A DNA stretch of 64,000 bases from Cololabis saira. Its lineage: Eukaryota > Chordata > Actinopteri > Beloniformes > Belonidae. The stretch is from contig NC_084610.1 of the NCBI RefSeq assembly GCF_033807715.1, forward strand, positions 262,001 to 326,000. Reading direction: 5' to 3'. Both the position numbers and the translations under genes were made by a program. How positions within the stretch are numbered: position 1 is the first letter of the stretch; each line of letters begins with the position of its first letter. The notes under the pieces were generated by a model, which was not told the origin of the DNA, searched no databases, and saw only the letters and a list, made by a program, of their open reading frames with translations. Shown piece after piece: positions 21,718 to 29,831 of this stretch.

Positions 21718-23575
21718 GTTTGCGTTGTCCTCCATGGACATGGAGCAGAGGGACTACGACTCCCGGACGGCGCTGCACGTGGCGGCGGCTGAAGGTGAGA
21801 CGCCGCCGAGGACGCTGGAGCTCGTGTGTTTGTTAATGACGGAGCTGATTTGTGTGTGTGTGTGTGTGTCTCTTCAGGACACGGGGAGGTGGTCCGGTTC
21901 CTGCTGGAGGCCTGTAAGGTCAACCCCATTCCCAAAGACAGGTACGTGGTCCTGCCGGCCCCGCTCTTGATTTCTGTCACCAGGGACCTCGTGTACCAAA
22001 CGTGCTTGTGCTTACCGAGATGTTCAGATATCAGCACTCTCTCTTCTTCGGTTCTATCCGTTTCTCCTGGTCACTCCTCCCTTTTTACTAAAATAACGTA
22101 TTTATCTTCATCATCATATTCAAATGTATCTACTTGAGGGAGGAGACTGAGAGGAGTGTCATGCTGTCTGATCACATACGTAAAGTTGCTTTCGTCAACG
22201 AAAATGATGACTAAATATCGTCGTCAATGAACCTTTATCACCTGAGGAAAACGAGACGCAACGAAAATGCTGGTCATGTGACGATAACAATAATTAAATA
22301 TATGATGCAATATTGTAGACGAATAAATACGAGACTAAAATGTAGATTACAAAATAAAAACTCAATGTCCATGTTTCCAGTAGTTTCTCTGGTTTAATGT
22401 CCATGTTTTCAGTAGTTTCTCTGGTTTAATGTCCATGTTTTCAGTAGTTTCTCTGGTTTAATGTCCATGTTTTCAGTAGTTTCTCTGGTTTAATGTCCAT
22501 GTTTTCAGTAGTTTCTCTGGTTTAATGTCCATGTTTTCAGTAGTTTCTCTGGTTTAATGTCCATGTTTTCAGTAGTTTCTCTGGTTTAATGTCCATGTTT
22601 TCAGTAGTTTCTCTGGTTTAATGTCCATGTTTTCAGTAGTTTCTCTGGTTTAATGTCCATGTTTTCAGTAGTTTCCTCTGGTTTAATGTCCATGTTTTCA
22701 GTAGTTTCTCTGGTTTAATGTCCATGTTTTCAGTAGTTTCTCTGGTTTAATGTCCATGTTTTCAGTAGTTTCTCTGGTTTAATGTCCATGTTTTCAGTAG
22801 TTTCTCTGGTTTAATGTCCATGTTTTCAGTAGTTTCTCTGGTTTAGTTCTGCTGGGTGACGTTAGTCCTCAATCCCAGTCGCTGCAGCGGGGAATCTGAT
22901 CCAGAAGATGCAGCTGCAGGTTAGAGGCTGATGCCGTTAACGCAGAGCTCTATGTTCATGTCCATTAAAAACAAAGTTACATAGAGAAAGGGGCTGAGAG
23001 TCTTCTGTATCTGGAATGAATGTATTCTTGAGTCTATAAGGTAACAATAATAATCAGTTAGTTAAGATAACTGTGTTTGAATTGTAAAATGGGTTTGGCT
23101 AAACACAATCTTTGACTAAAACTAGACTAAAATGGTCCTAAAATAAGACTAAAATGCTCAGACTGAAACTGAATGTGACTAAAACTAATAAAAACTAAAA
23201 TGACAGCTTGACCCAAAGACTAGACTACAACTAAAATTGAAACAGGCTGACGAAAACAACACTACACGTACGTGGGTCAGGGTGTTGGCAGTTCTGAACA
23301 TCCGTGATTTTGATGGAATCCAAGTGCTCTCAGTACACGAGGCCCCTGTCTCCGTCTAGGGGACGGCTGACCCAGTCACCGCCGACGGGGGGAAGGTCAG
23401 CATGGGTCCAAATGTGTGTGTATGTGTGTGCAGGTGGGGCAACACCCCCATGGACGAGGCTGTGCACTTCGGCCACCACGACGTGGTGACCATCCTGCGT
23501 GACTACCACACCCAGTTCCCGGCGGACAGCGGCACCGCCAAGCAGAGCGCCGACAACCTGGACGGGATGCTGTGA
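4099..23575 (+). CDS. gls: gls, kidney-type glutaminase (GLS1/KGA form), exons 2-18; exon 1 not in window
   Basis: Mitochondrial phosphate-activated glutaminase, which hydrolyses glutamine to glutamate and ammonia. Exons: 4099-4195, 7474-7592, 12043-12172, 12262-12341, 12409-12572, 12728-12786, 16275-16307, 16417-16475, 16633-16699, 16812-16862, 20693-20869, 20959-21090, 21170-21262, 21565-21626, 21718-21794, 21878-21941, 23434-23575. All are bounded by AG/GT and keep one frame, giving 534 codons plus stop, as expected for human KGA without exon 1. The serine-beta-lactamase-like catalytic domain shows the S-x-x-K motif (SCVK, Ser codon 12449-12451), [19 protein letters not shown] and [10 protein letters not shown]. 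Ankyrin repeats follow ([32 protein letters not shown]). GLS1 rather than GLS2 is indicated by the activation loop [12 protein letters not shown], where GLS2 has Ser in place of the second Phe, and by [12 protein letters not shown]. The first exon with the presequence is not recognisable here. A glsa/glsb assignment cannot be made. Confidence 0.96.
4557..4913. repeat. 32-bp minisatellite inside hAT-like copy 1
   Basis: Unit tttaatgtccatgttttcag tagtttctctgg, about 11 tandem copies; one copy has an extra c. The same unit is in copies 2 and 3. Confidence 0.92.
5339..6015 (-). mobile_element. L2/CR1-like LINE 3' fragment
   Basis: Minus-strand translation gives an RT C-terminal block ([40 protein letters not shown]) typical of fish L2-type LINEs. 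The 3' end is gaatttccctttggggatg followed by (TATC)n at 5339-5374. It has decayed and is 5'-truncated. Confidence 0.65.
6271..6501. mobile_element. hAT MITE with ~54-bp inverted repeats
   Basis: Begins CAGGGGTAGGCAATTCCGGT and ends with its near-perfect reverse complement, with the 8-bp target duplication GTCTACAG at 6263-6270 and 6502-6509. 231 bp, no ORF. Confidence 0.92.
7474..7592 (+). CDS. gls: gls exon 3
   Basis: Acceptor tgtccacag, donor gtcagt. It encodes [20 protein letters not shown] through ALDRHLFKK and ends two bases into a Lys codon that exon 4 completes. Confidence 0.95.
7948..10045. repeat. 23-bp minisatellite (interrupted at 8536-9681)
   Basis: Unit accaggaaactggaccacatt ac, about 25 copies before and 16 after the inserted element. 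Units differ mainly at one site (ccAcAtt or ccAtAtt). Since 23 is not a multiple of 3 the array reads open as a 23-residue cycle, which is not a real protein. Confidence 0.92.
8536..9681. mobile_element. hAT-like non-autonomous element
   Basis: Ends CAGAGGTGGACAGAGTA and (reverse) CAGTGGTGGACAGTAACGGA, with duplicated target GAAACTGG, itself part of the minisatellite. 1146 bp, no transposase ORF. Subterminal regions are rich in AGTAC/GAGTAA motifs. Confidence 0.88.
10151..10340. repeat. 46-bp tandem repeat in LINE remnant
   Basis: Four nearly identical copies starting ctggatctgttagttcctat; each repeats the [13 protein letters not shown] part of the LINE. Confidence 0.9.
10740..11225. other. 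no gene seen (gls intron 3)
   Basis: Unique-looking intronic sequence; I recognise no element or exon. Confidence 0.5.
11235..11951 (-). mobile_element. hAT-like VNTR element, copy 4 (reversed, minisatellite absent)
   Basis: The left end TAGTGTTGTTTTTGTCAGCC and right end ..GAGAGCAACTTTA are the reverse of copies 1-3. The middle is replaced by the TTAA-flanked element at 11315-11783. The 32-bp array is missing. The flanks match poorly, so this is an old copy. Confidence 0.7.
11311..11787. mobile_element. TTAA-flanked MITE nested in hAT-like copy 4
   Basis: TTAA then GGGAGCTTTCA, mirrored by TGAAAGCACCC then TTAA; about 469 bp internal, no ORF. It contains a short ttagggttaggg stretch at 11464-11475 that is not telomeric in context. 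Confidence 0.7.
12043..12172 (+). CDS. gls: gls exon 4
   Basis: Acceptor ccggtctcag, donor gtatgt. It encodes [20 protein letters not shown] through [16 protein letters not shown]. Confidence 0.95.
12262..12341 (+). CDS. gls: gls exon 5
   Basis: Acceptor tcccctcag, donor gtacag. It encodes [20 protein letters not shown] and CTVDGQ, and ends inside the Arg codon of the [10 protein letters not shown] stretch. Confidence 0.95.
12409..12572 (+). CDS. gls: gls exon 6 (catalytic S-x-x-K and activation loop)
   Basis: It encodes [20 protein letters not shown], then YAIAV..., [20 protein letters not shown] and LNED. The catalytic Ser and Lys of SCVK are at 12449-12451 and 12458-12460. The loop with two Phe residues is the allosteric segment of GLS1-type enzymes. 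Confidence 0.96.
12631..12662. repeat. 9-bp repeat ccatggttg in gls intron 6
   Basis: About 3.5 copies in a 155-bp intron. Confidence 0.8.
12728..12786 (+). CDS. gls: gls exon 7
   Basis: Acceptor ccccctcag, donor gtacga. It encodes [20 protein letters not shown] and includes the substrate-binding Asn of VNAGA. Confidence 0.95.
12800..13530. other. no gene seen (gls intron 7)
   Basis: Intronic; the short ORFs have no homology that I recognise. Confidence 0.5.
13535..14175 (+). mobile_element. unclassified repeat, copy A
   Basis: It is matched in reverse orientation by 42872-43535 (shared landmarks: agtcttaaaaagtctta, gttgccaggttg, ttcagcccaattgggctg, tttccattatggcagag). About 0.65 kb. The ends resemble short inverted repeats (AAAAGTCTTA/TAAAAAGTCT). 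No ORF; family unknown. Confidence 0.7.
14180..14800. other. no gene seen (gls intron 7)
   Basis: Intronic, no recognisable element. Confidence 0.5.
14815..15806. mobile_element. hAT-like element, 992 bp
   Basis: Starts TAGGGGTGTAACAATATATC and ends with the reverse of TAGGGGTGTAACGATACACT. Perfect 8-bp duplication CAAATCAA at 14807-14814 and 15807-15814. No transposase. Confidence 0.92.
15917..16010. repeat. 20-bp tandem repeat
   Basis: About five imperfect copies of acccaccagaacatttctag in gls intron 7. Confidence 0.8.
16275..16307 (+). CDS. gls: gls exon 8 (33 nt)
   Basis: Acceptor gcgtttcag, donor gtgagt. It encodes [11 protein letters not shown], and both boundaries are phase 0. It is too short to show as an open reading frame and was placed by homology and frame. 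Confidence 0.93.
16417..16475 (+). CDS. gls: gls exon 9
   Basis: Acceptor tctccgcag, donor gtgagt. It encodes [20 protein letters not shown]; the last Thr codon is completed by exon 10. Confidence 0.95.
16496..16612. repeat. 12-bp minisatellite filling gls intron 9
   Basis: About nine ttctgttcaggg-like units. The intron (16476-16632) is almost entirely this repeat, and many units end in CAG. Confidence 0.85.
16633..16699 (+). CDS. gls: gls exon 10
   Basis: Acceptor tgtcccag, donor gtgagc. It encodes [20 protein letters not shown] and KK, with the active-site Glu and Asn of ERESGDRN. Confidence 0.95.
16812..16862 (+). CDS. gls: gls exon 11
   Basis: Acceptor ctgttccag, donor gtgaca. It encodes [17 protein letters not shown]. 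It is followed by a 3.8-kb intron dominated by a (TTGG)n array. Confidence 0.95.
17751..19010 (-). mobile_element. L1-like LINE, 5'-truncated, in the TTGG array
   Basis: The minus strand encodes two in-line pieces of an L1-type RT C-terminus ([20 protein letters not shown].., ..[20 protein letters not shown], ..[20 protein letters not shown]). A short poly(A) (+ strand ttttttttt at 17751) marks its 3' end. It is flanked on both sides by the array. Confidence 0.8.
19265..20482. mobile_element. hAT-like non-autonomous element in the TTGG array
   Basis: Ends TTAGTGATCCCCCGAA and (reverse) TTAGTGATGCACCGAATG. The target is the repeat itself, so the duplication cannot be read cleanly. About 1.2 kb, no transposase. 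Confidence 0.7.
20693..20869 (+). CDS. gls: gls exon 12
   Basis: Acceptor ctccgtcag, donor gtcagt. It encodes [40 protein letters not shown] and ..[15 protein letters not shown], including the active-site Tyr of GMYDF. Confidence 0.96.
20959..21090 (+). CDS. gls: gls exon 13
   Basis: Acceptor tctcttctag, donor gtaacc. It encodes [20 protein letters not shown] and [20 protein letters not shown], then QFCT. Confidence 0.95.
21170..21262 (+). CDS. gls: gls exon 14
   Basis: Acceptor cttcccccag, donor gtgagt. It encodes [20 protein letters not shown] and [11 protein letters not shown]. Mammalian KGA and GAC transcripts part company directly after this exon. Confidence 0.95.
21263..21564. repeat. 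GC-rich minisatellite filling gls intron 14
   Basis: Units of about 20-25 bp built on ctgttagaggcggggcgggg run through nearly the whole 302-bp intron between exons 14 and 15. Confidence 0.88.
21565..21626 (+). CDS. gls: gls exon 15 (KGA-specific tail begins)
   Basis: Acceptor ctgttccag, donor gtaccg. It encodes [20 protein letters not shown], corresponding to mammalian exon 16, the first exon of the KGA-only C-terminus. Confidence 0.95.
21680..21714. repeat. (TG)n next to gls exon 16 acceptor
   Basis: An uninterrupted TG run serves as the pyrimidine-poor tract of this acceptor. Confidence 0.9.
21718..21794 (+). CDS. gls: gls exon 16 (ankyrin)
   Basis: It encodes [20 protein letters not shown] and VAAAE. 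The acceptor is a (TG)n run ending in tgtgcag; the donor is gtgaga. Confidence 0.94.
21878..21941 (+). CDS. gls: gls exon 17 (ankyrin)
   Basis: Acceptor (TG)n-tctcttcag, donor gtacgt. It encodes [20 protein letters not shown]. Confidence 0.95.
22181..23264 (+). mobile_element. hAT-like VNTR element, copy 2 (gls intron 17)
   Basis: TAAAGTTGCTTTCGTCA at the start, TGACGAAAACAACACTA at the end. Target duplication cacatacg/cacgtacg (7 of 8). It contains about 15 copies of the 32-bp unit at 22367-22845. No ORF. Confidence 0.88.
22367..22845. repeat. 32-bp minisatellite inside hAT-like copy 2
   Basis: About 15 near-identical units, the same unit as in copies 1 and 3. Confidence 0.93.
23434..23575 (+). 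CDS. gls: gls exon 18 (terminal coding exon)
   Basis: Acceptor tgtgtgcag. It encodes [20 protein letters not shown], then LRDYHTQF..., and ends DNLDGML with TGA at 23573-23575. The final LDG-hydrophobic pair resembles the mammalian KGA C-terminus. Confidence 0.95.
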
Positions 23576-25861
23576 TGGGCGCGGCCAGCGCGGCAGGACG
23601 CCGGAGGACTCCGAGGTCGGACTGGGGGGGGGCTCGGCCTGAGCGGCGTCAGAACTCACGCACACCAAAGGATTCATAAACCCCAGTAATCACCTTAGAA
23701 CAACGACCCCTGAACGGCCCCTAAACGCCGCCGCCGGTCCTGCGGCGCCGCTCCTCGTAGATGTCGTTGGTGTGTATCCCATAATATATCAGTATTTTTA
23801 CCTCCTCCTCCTGGATGCTGGCGGCGGACGAGTGACGGCGCTTGACTGCACTAGTTTTATTGTGAAGAGACGAAACAGGAAGCAGTAGGCGCGTCGGGCG
23901 GCGCCAAGCCCTCCTCTTCATCGTCACGGCGATGCAGCCGTCCATGTGATGTGTTTTCCCGTTTGTAAGATGAGCTGTCCATGAGTGTGTGACCTGTGAC
24001 CCCCCCCTTCCCCCGGCCGGGTCTCCGTGAGGACGGGGCCGATGCGAGCTGTTGTTTCACCATCGCTGAAGGAGTTTGTACATATCAGACGCGACACTGC
24101 CAGACCGTAAGAAACAAGGAAACCGACGCTCGCCCCGGTCTTTAACCCCCCCCCCCACCCGCAACCCGGGTCAGGACCCTGTAGACCTCACCTTCACCTT
24201 CACCTTCACCTCAGAACCCAATCCACTCCAAACGTTCATTTAGCTTCAAAATTCTCCCTTTTACTCACTTTTCCCAAACTTCCTCAATCAGTTAGTTCAC
24301 CTGCAAGTTGCACTTTAAGAAGAAAATAAGAGACAATAGTAATAAGACGAGTTGTTCTGATATCATTTTGGCAATACTACCTTAAAACGCGGTGTTCTCA
24401 GTGGTGGATAAATCTGACATCATGTTGCTACGTTATGGTTACGCTTGTTATCCCGGAGGTTTAGAGCAAGCGTTGCTATAAATAACATCAGGAACCTTAT
24501 TAGCCATTTAAAGTTACGTTTTTGTCGCAATTTGCTGAAATTATCACTATTTTCCGATGATTTGCCATCAACTGGGCAGTTTTGAGAAACGAGTCGGCTC
24601 CTTTAACGAGTAATCCCGTTTCCACGTCTCCTCCAATCACAGCCAGGGGGCGTGTTCTTCAGCTGTCAATCACAGACAGCTCCCTGCCCCCGTTCCATCG
24701 CTGACGTACACTCAGGTATCTGCTCTGTGATGGTTTCCATGGTAACGTAGAGCTCCAGGGCGGCAGGGGGGGGAGCTTCAGCGTTGTATTAGCCGGTTAC
24801 TGGACTTTATGAAGACCCGTCAGGTGAAAGGGGAGAGGAGAAAGATGGAAAAGTTGCCGTAGAAACCGGAAACCGGACCGATGAGGGAAAAGCTGCAGCT
24901 GTGACTTTAACGCAACATCTGGAGCAGCGGCCCGGTTTCCAGGTCAGAATTAAACTCTGGACCTTCTCGTATTCATGTTCCCACGCGTGACCCGGTGAGT
25001 TCTGACTGATTTATGACCAGCGTTCGGACTTTAAATTTAATTCCTGGATTTTTTTTTATTCAGTTTTTTTATTAATTTATTGTTTTATTTGATGTGAAAA
25101 GAGTAATTGTTGAATGTATTATTTGAAAAAAGACAATACTAGTATCGGATCAGTACTCTGTATCTCTTGACGCTGCTCCGACCGGTTCTGCTCCGGTTTA
25201 TGGTCGGAGCGTGGGGGGATGTCACCGGCCCGCTGGGTTTAAAGCTGTCCATGAAACCACAGGTGGAGGTTGTTCTCCAGAACCAGAACCTGAGGTCCAA
25301 ATTGAAGAACTAGAACGGTTTTATTTTTACTTTGTGAACAGATGTGACTCCAACAGTTTCAGTTGATACACAAACCTTTCCTCCCTGCTGGAGACGCCAG
25401 CTTCACGTATAAATGACTCTTAGGGGAAGGGATGAGACCCGGTTCTGGTTCAGACGGAATAACATTCACATTTCGACCAAATAGCATCAGGATTGAGTGT
25501 TTAGTGTGAGTGAGATGAATACGGAGCACTCAGGTGGGCCGTGTAACCGGGCCGTGCAGGAGAATCTGAATACTCTCGTTGTCGTGTGTCGTCCTGGATG
25601 TGGTTTTTAAGAATCCACAAGGAACTCTTCGGGGTTCCGGCTGAAACCGGTTCCTCCAGGTCCAGATGGGGGGTTTGTGCAGGACTCGGGGCTCGGGGCC
25701 GTCAGGAGGGTTGGAGGACCTGCAGCAGTTTGGATGGAAGTATTCTGAATGTAACGTGTTTGATGTTTCTTCTTCATGTGTTTTTAAGCTGCTGCGACGC
25801 AGACAGTCCAGATGTTATTCACCAACAAATATATACGTTTAATAAACATTTAAAAACATGA
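23576..25861 (+). other. gls: gls 3' UTR (probable extent)
   Basis: This is the non-coding stretch after the gls stop. It is mostly unique sequence, with a short (CACCTT)n run near 24188-24213 and C/G homopolymer tracts. It has no recognisable transposon until 25955. An AATAAA near its end supports a UTR of about 2.3 kb. The extent is inferred. Confidence 0.6.
25841..25846 (+). terminator. candidate gls poly(A) signal AATAAA
   Basis: AATAAA with T/G-rich sequence (tgtctgagatgttgttttt) starting about 25 bases downstream, and the last canonical signal before a transposon. ATTAAA near 24949 is a possible proximal alternative. Confidence 0.55.
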
Positions 25862-25954
25862 ACAATCCTGTCTGAGATGTTGTTTTTCCTTCTGAGCCTG
25901 AACATGTCCAGATCCTGAATCCTGCCGGGGATCCAGATCCAGAGACGGTCCAGG

Positions 25955-27243
25955 GGCCTCATTTATAAAGCTTGCTTGAGCACAAAACAGGGCTTGAAAG
26001 ATGCGCAAGCCACCTTCTACGCAAAGGTTGGGATCTAAAAAGAAAAAACTAACCGAAAAATCTGTGTATCCCTACGGCAACCCTGACCCTCCCGTAGGAA
26101 CTTACTTAAGACACGGGGAACTGGAGACGCAGGCGGTGAGGTGGTGAAATGAAGCCAGATTCCTGTCATACTCTTAATAATGTCATCACATATCAGACTT
26201 ATAATATAATAGCGCTGATCGTGTCCCTCTGTGTTTGAAGCTCAGCGTCAGTCAGGACCACTATAGTGGAGCAGGCGGGGGGACAGAGGGGGCGGCCGCT
26301 CCCCCCTGCTCCGCGGGGGCCCACGCCGAAGAGGAAAAAAGAAAGTGTTCTGATTAAAATAAGGAAAGTTGGACTATATAACAATTGCGTTCATAAGGAT
26401 AAAGTTTTTAATAAAATAAAAATTAAAGAAATAGTCTCTTCTCCCCGTGTGTGTCTGCCTGTCATGCCGGGTACGTGCGCGCATGTTATGTTTACTTTTA
26501 AGCCTGAATTATGGTTCTGCGTTACACCAACGCAGAGCCTACGCCGTAGGGTACGGCGTAGGGTGCGCGTCGCCGCGTACCCATGCCGCAGGCTCTGGGT
26601 TGGTGTGATGCGGAACCATAAATCAGCCTTGAGCCGCTCTGAGGGGAGTAGGGGGAGCGGGGCTCCGTCCCGTCTTCGCACAGGGTGTCTTGATGATTTG
26701 CAATTACAGGCTGAGCCTACCGTTAGTTTTTAAACTGTAAAAAGTGGGGGGCCCAAATACATGATTTTGAAAAGTCGGGGGGGACATGTCCCCCCTGTCC
26801 CCAGTGGAAATTGCGTCGTGGCACTAACGGGCAGCAACGACGCGCTGCCACTCACTCGCTTTATTTTGATGTATTTATATACTTTTTCTACTTTTACTGT
26901 GACCACCAAATAATGTGGTTTTCCTGTCCTCCACCTCATCCACAACATCTCAATCTCAGTCTTCGTGACAGTCAGTGGCACTGCGCATGCTCAGCAGGCT
27001 CATTCATATGCAAGAACATACCATTTATGGTAAAAAAGTGGGCGTGTCGAGGGCAGGATATGAGGCGGATTCACCTGCGCAACCTTCCAGCTGGACTGTG
27101 ATTTATAAAGAGAACATTGCGTGCAAGATTGCGTGCACGCGGTTTTATAGATCCAGATTTTTTTTTGCGCCCGCCATTTTCGGCTTTTGGGTGTACGTGC
27201 ACTTTTAGTATGAATCCTACGCAGTCCATTTTAAATGAGGCCC
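25955..27243. mobile_element. Harbinger-like non-autonomous element
   Basis: Begins AGGGGCCTCATTTATAAAG and ends ..TTAAATGAGGCCCCT, with subterminal TGCGTA/TACGCA-rich sequence usual in fish Harbingers. It contains the hairpin MITE at 26502-26631. No transposase. Confidence 0.65.
26502..26631. mobile_element. palindromic MITE, copy 1
   Basis: A ~55-bp inverted repeat around ttatggttctgcgttacacc / ggtgtgatgcggaaccataa. Related copies at 47786-47850 (one arm) and 56798-56936. Confidence 0.8.
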
Positions 27244-27341
27244 CTGAACCGGTGACGATGTTGGACCACAAACCCTGAAGAGCTGAGGGTTGGTGGTGGT
27301 GAGACTTGGATCAGTGCAGATTCACAGATCTCAGAGTCCAG

Positions 27342-27943
27342 GGGCCTCATGTACACAGACTTGTGTGGATTTCCTACTGAAACATGGCGTACGCTTAAAT
27401 CCAGAAAACGTCCTACGTACAAAAAAATCCAGATGTATGAAACTGTGCGTAGGCATGAATCCAAGCACATTTCCTTTGTACATTCCCCTTTCTGCGCGAT
27501 CAGATAAGACAAAACAAACGATGAGTAAGACTGGAAAGAAAAGGAATTTCACTGAATGTGAGGTGGAGACGCTCCTCAGTGAGGTAGAGGCGAGGAAGAG
27601 AGTCCTTTTTGGCATGCTGTCCTCGGGCATAACTAGTAAACGCAAGAGGAGTGAGTGGGACAGTGTGTGTGAGGCGGTCAATGCTGTGGGGTCGGAGCAG
27701 CAGACACACGCAGAACTAAAAAAAAGAGTGGTGGAGGTGAAGCGGAGGACTGTTGCCCACGGCCAAAGTGTGGCCAAAACAGGCAGGGGGAAAGGAGAGG
27801 AGGATCTCAGCCCTTTTGAGCAGAGGGTTGCCGCAATTGTTGGTGACACTGCTCTCACAGGGGTGGTGGGAGCACATATGGGTGACTCCGACTGCGGTAA
27901 AGTGAGCCGCTGTTTGTTTTTCGTTGGGCGCGCACTAGAGTAA
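27342..27943 (+). pseudogene. Harbinger-type Myb/SANT-like protein, 5' portion
   Basis: After a Harbinger-like end (AGGGGCCTCATGTACAC at 27342), an ORF from ATG 27521 encodes MSKTGKKRNFTECEVETLLS, ..VGSEQQTHAELKKRVVEVKR and ..DLSPFEQRVAAIVGDTAL. This matches the Myb/SANT-like DNA-binding partner of Harbinger transposases (NAIF1-like). The usual KKWSD-type segment is shortened and the 3' part is missing, so it looks like a dead transposon gene of 140 codons. Confidence 0.65.
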
Positions 27944-28011
27944 ATACGGTAGGCACGGTTCTCGAGCAAAGTGAAGGTCCTAAAAGATACATAAAGCCTA
28001 CGTGCTTTTAC

Positions 28012-28985
28012 TGGAGAAATGTGGAGAAAAATCACCTCCAATATGAGTCAACATCTTGGTTATATTTCACTGCCGGAAAGGGGAGAAAAATCACCTTTCA
28101 GTGCCATTTTACTGTATTAATGTGGAGAAAAATCTGTTTAAAATGACCCCTATAACAAAAGCCATTTAGAGAATACTGACCTTTGACCTCACATCAATTC
28201 AATTCCTTCATAGGTGTGTTCCTCATTTTTTTGCATATCCTGATGTCTTACTCTACATCTGGTATAATTTTGGTAACATTTTACTGTAAAAATGTGGAGA
28301 AAAATTATTTTGAAATGACCTCTATAATAAACTCCATTTACAGAATACTGACCTTTGACCTCATCTCACATTAATTCCTTCATAGGTGTGTTCCTCTTTT
28401 TTTTTTTGCATATTGTTCCTGACGTCTCACTCTACCTCTGGTACAATTTTGGTAACATTTTACTGTAGATATTTGGAGAAAAATCATTTTGAAATTAAGC
28501 CTGTGATAAACTCCATTTACAGAACACTGACCTTTGACCTCATCTCACATTAATTCCTTCATAGGTGTGTTCCTCATTTTTTTGCATATTGTTCCTGACG
28601 TCTTACTCTACATCTGGTATAATTTTGGTAACATTTTACTGTAGAAATGTGGAGAAAAATTATTTTGAAATGACCTCTATAATAAACTCCATATACAGAA
28701 TGCTGACCTTTGACCTCACATCAATTTAATTCCTTCATAGGTGTGTTCCTCATTTTTTTGCATATTGTTCCTGACGTCTTGTACAATTTTGGTAACATTT
28801 TACTGTAGAAATGTGGAGAAAAATTATTTTGAAATGACCCCTATGATAAACTCCATTTACAAAATGCTGACCTTTGACCTTACATCACATTAGTCCCTTC
28901 ATAGGTGTGTGTCTCATTTTTTGTGCATATTATGCAAATATGGAGAGAAATCACCCCAAAATGAGTGAACTTAATTATGCTGACC
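28012..28985 (+). repeat. tandem array of ~177-bp units (left arm)
   Basis: About five units, each with tttactgtagaaatgtggag, aaatgacctctataataaac, tgacctttgacctcat and ttccttcataggtgtgttcc. The same unit appears inverted at 33985-34303. Confidence 0.9.
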
Positions 28986-29084
28986 TTTGACCTTACCAGC
29001 AGGTGACACTGTTGTGACCATGAAAGAAACATTCAACACAATTGTTTCACACATCAGAAAGCCTCATCCAACCCTCACACGCAG

Positions 29085-29277
29085 GGCTGGACTGGGACAA
29101 AAAATCTGCCCGGGCATTTTGAGCCTAGACCCTTCAAAGACTGAGTGGCAGCGTAAACTTTCAAGTTTGAGCAACTGGAAAACATCTAAAATGGGAAAGA
29201 GTTGTTGTGCGATCGACTGTACCAATTCTCCCACCAGGAGATGGAATGGATGGAAAGAAAATGAAGCCCATGAATGA
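29085..29277 (+). pseudogene. THAP-domain start, transposon-derived remnant
   Basis: MGKSCCAIDCTNSPTRRWNG from ATG 29190 resembles the first C-x(2-4)-C of a THAP zinc finger in fish THAP/P-element-like transposases. The second zinc pair is absent and the ORF stops after about 29 residues. cagggctggactgggac at 29082-29098 looks like a transposon end. Confidence 0.45.
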
Positions 29278-29831
29278 AAACAAACGTTCTTGTGACACCG
29301 CTTGTACACTGTCTTGTTGGTGTGTATGTTCTTGTCTAATAAACCTAAACCTACACCATCCCCCCCAGTCCTGTTATAGATGTACTTGTATGGCAAGGCG
29401 TTTTAACATTTAATAGCTAGACTGGATATGTGTTGCAGATATCTGTAATTCAATTCTTCCGAGTCAAAAAGAACATTTCAGATATCTACAATCAATGATA
29501 TTAACCCATTTTAAACAGGGGAACATCTTCTGACAGCGTGAAATACTGCTGTCAGAATACGTTCCCCCTCTGTTTATCATGAAGGGATGCTCACACATCT
29601 TTCAAATTCATACTGCTGACTTCTTTCACCCCCACAGATAAAGTCCTGGGATTTTCAGGCTGATATCATCATATGGGATATGGGGAATGCAGCCCTGCCT
29701 CTGTTTTTACCAACTAATGACCATGAATTGCCTAAACAGTGGGTTCTTCCAATGCATGTATATATACACAAAGTCTTTGCTGCGATGGCATCACTGTAGG
29801 TAAACATTTCTCCAAAAAGATTGATGATTTC

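Noticed and set aside
27331..28041. 236-codon minus-strand ORF
   Set aside because: Shadow of the plus-strand Myb/SANT-like ORF, which has the recognisable motifs.
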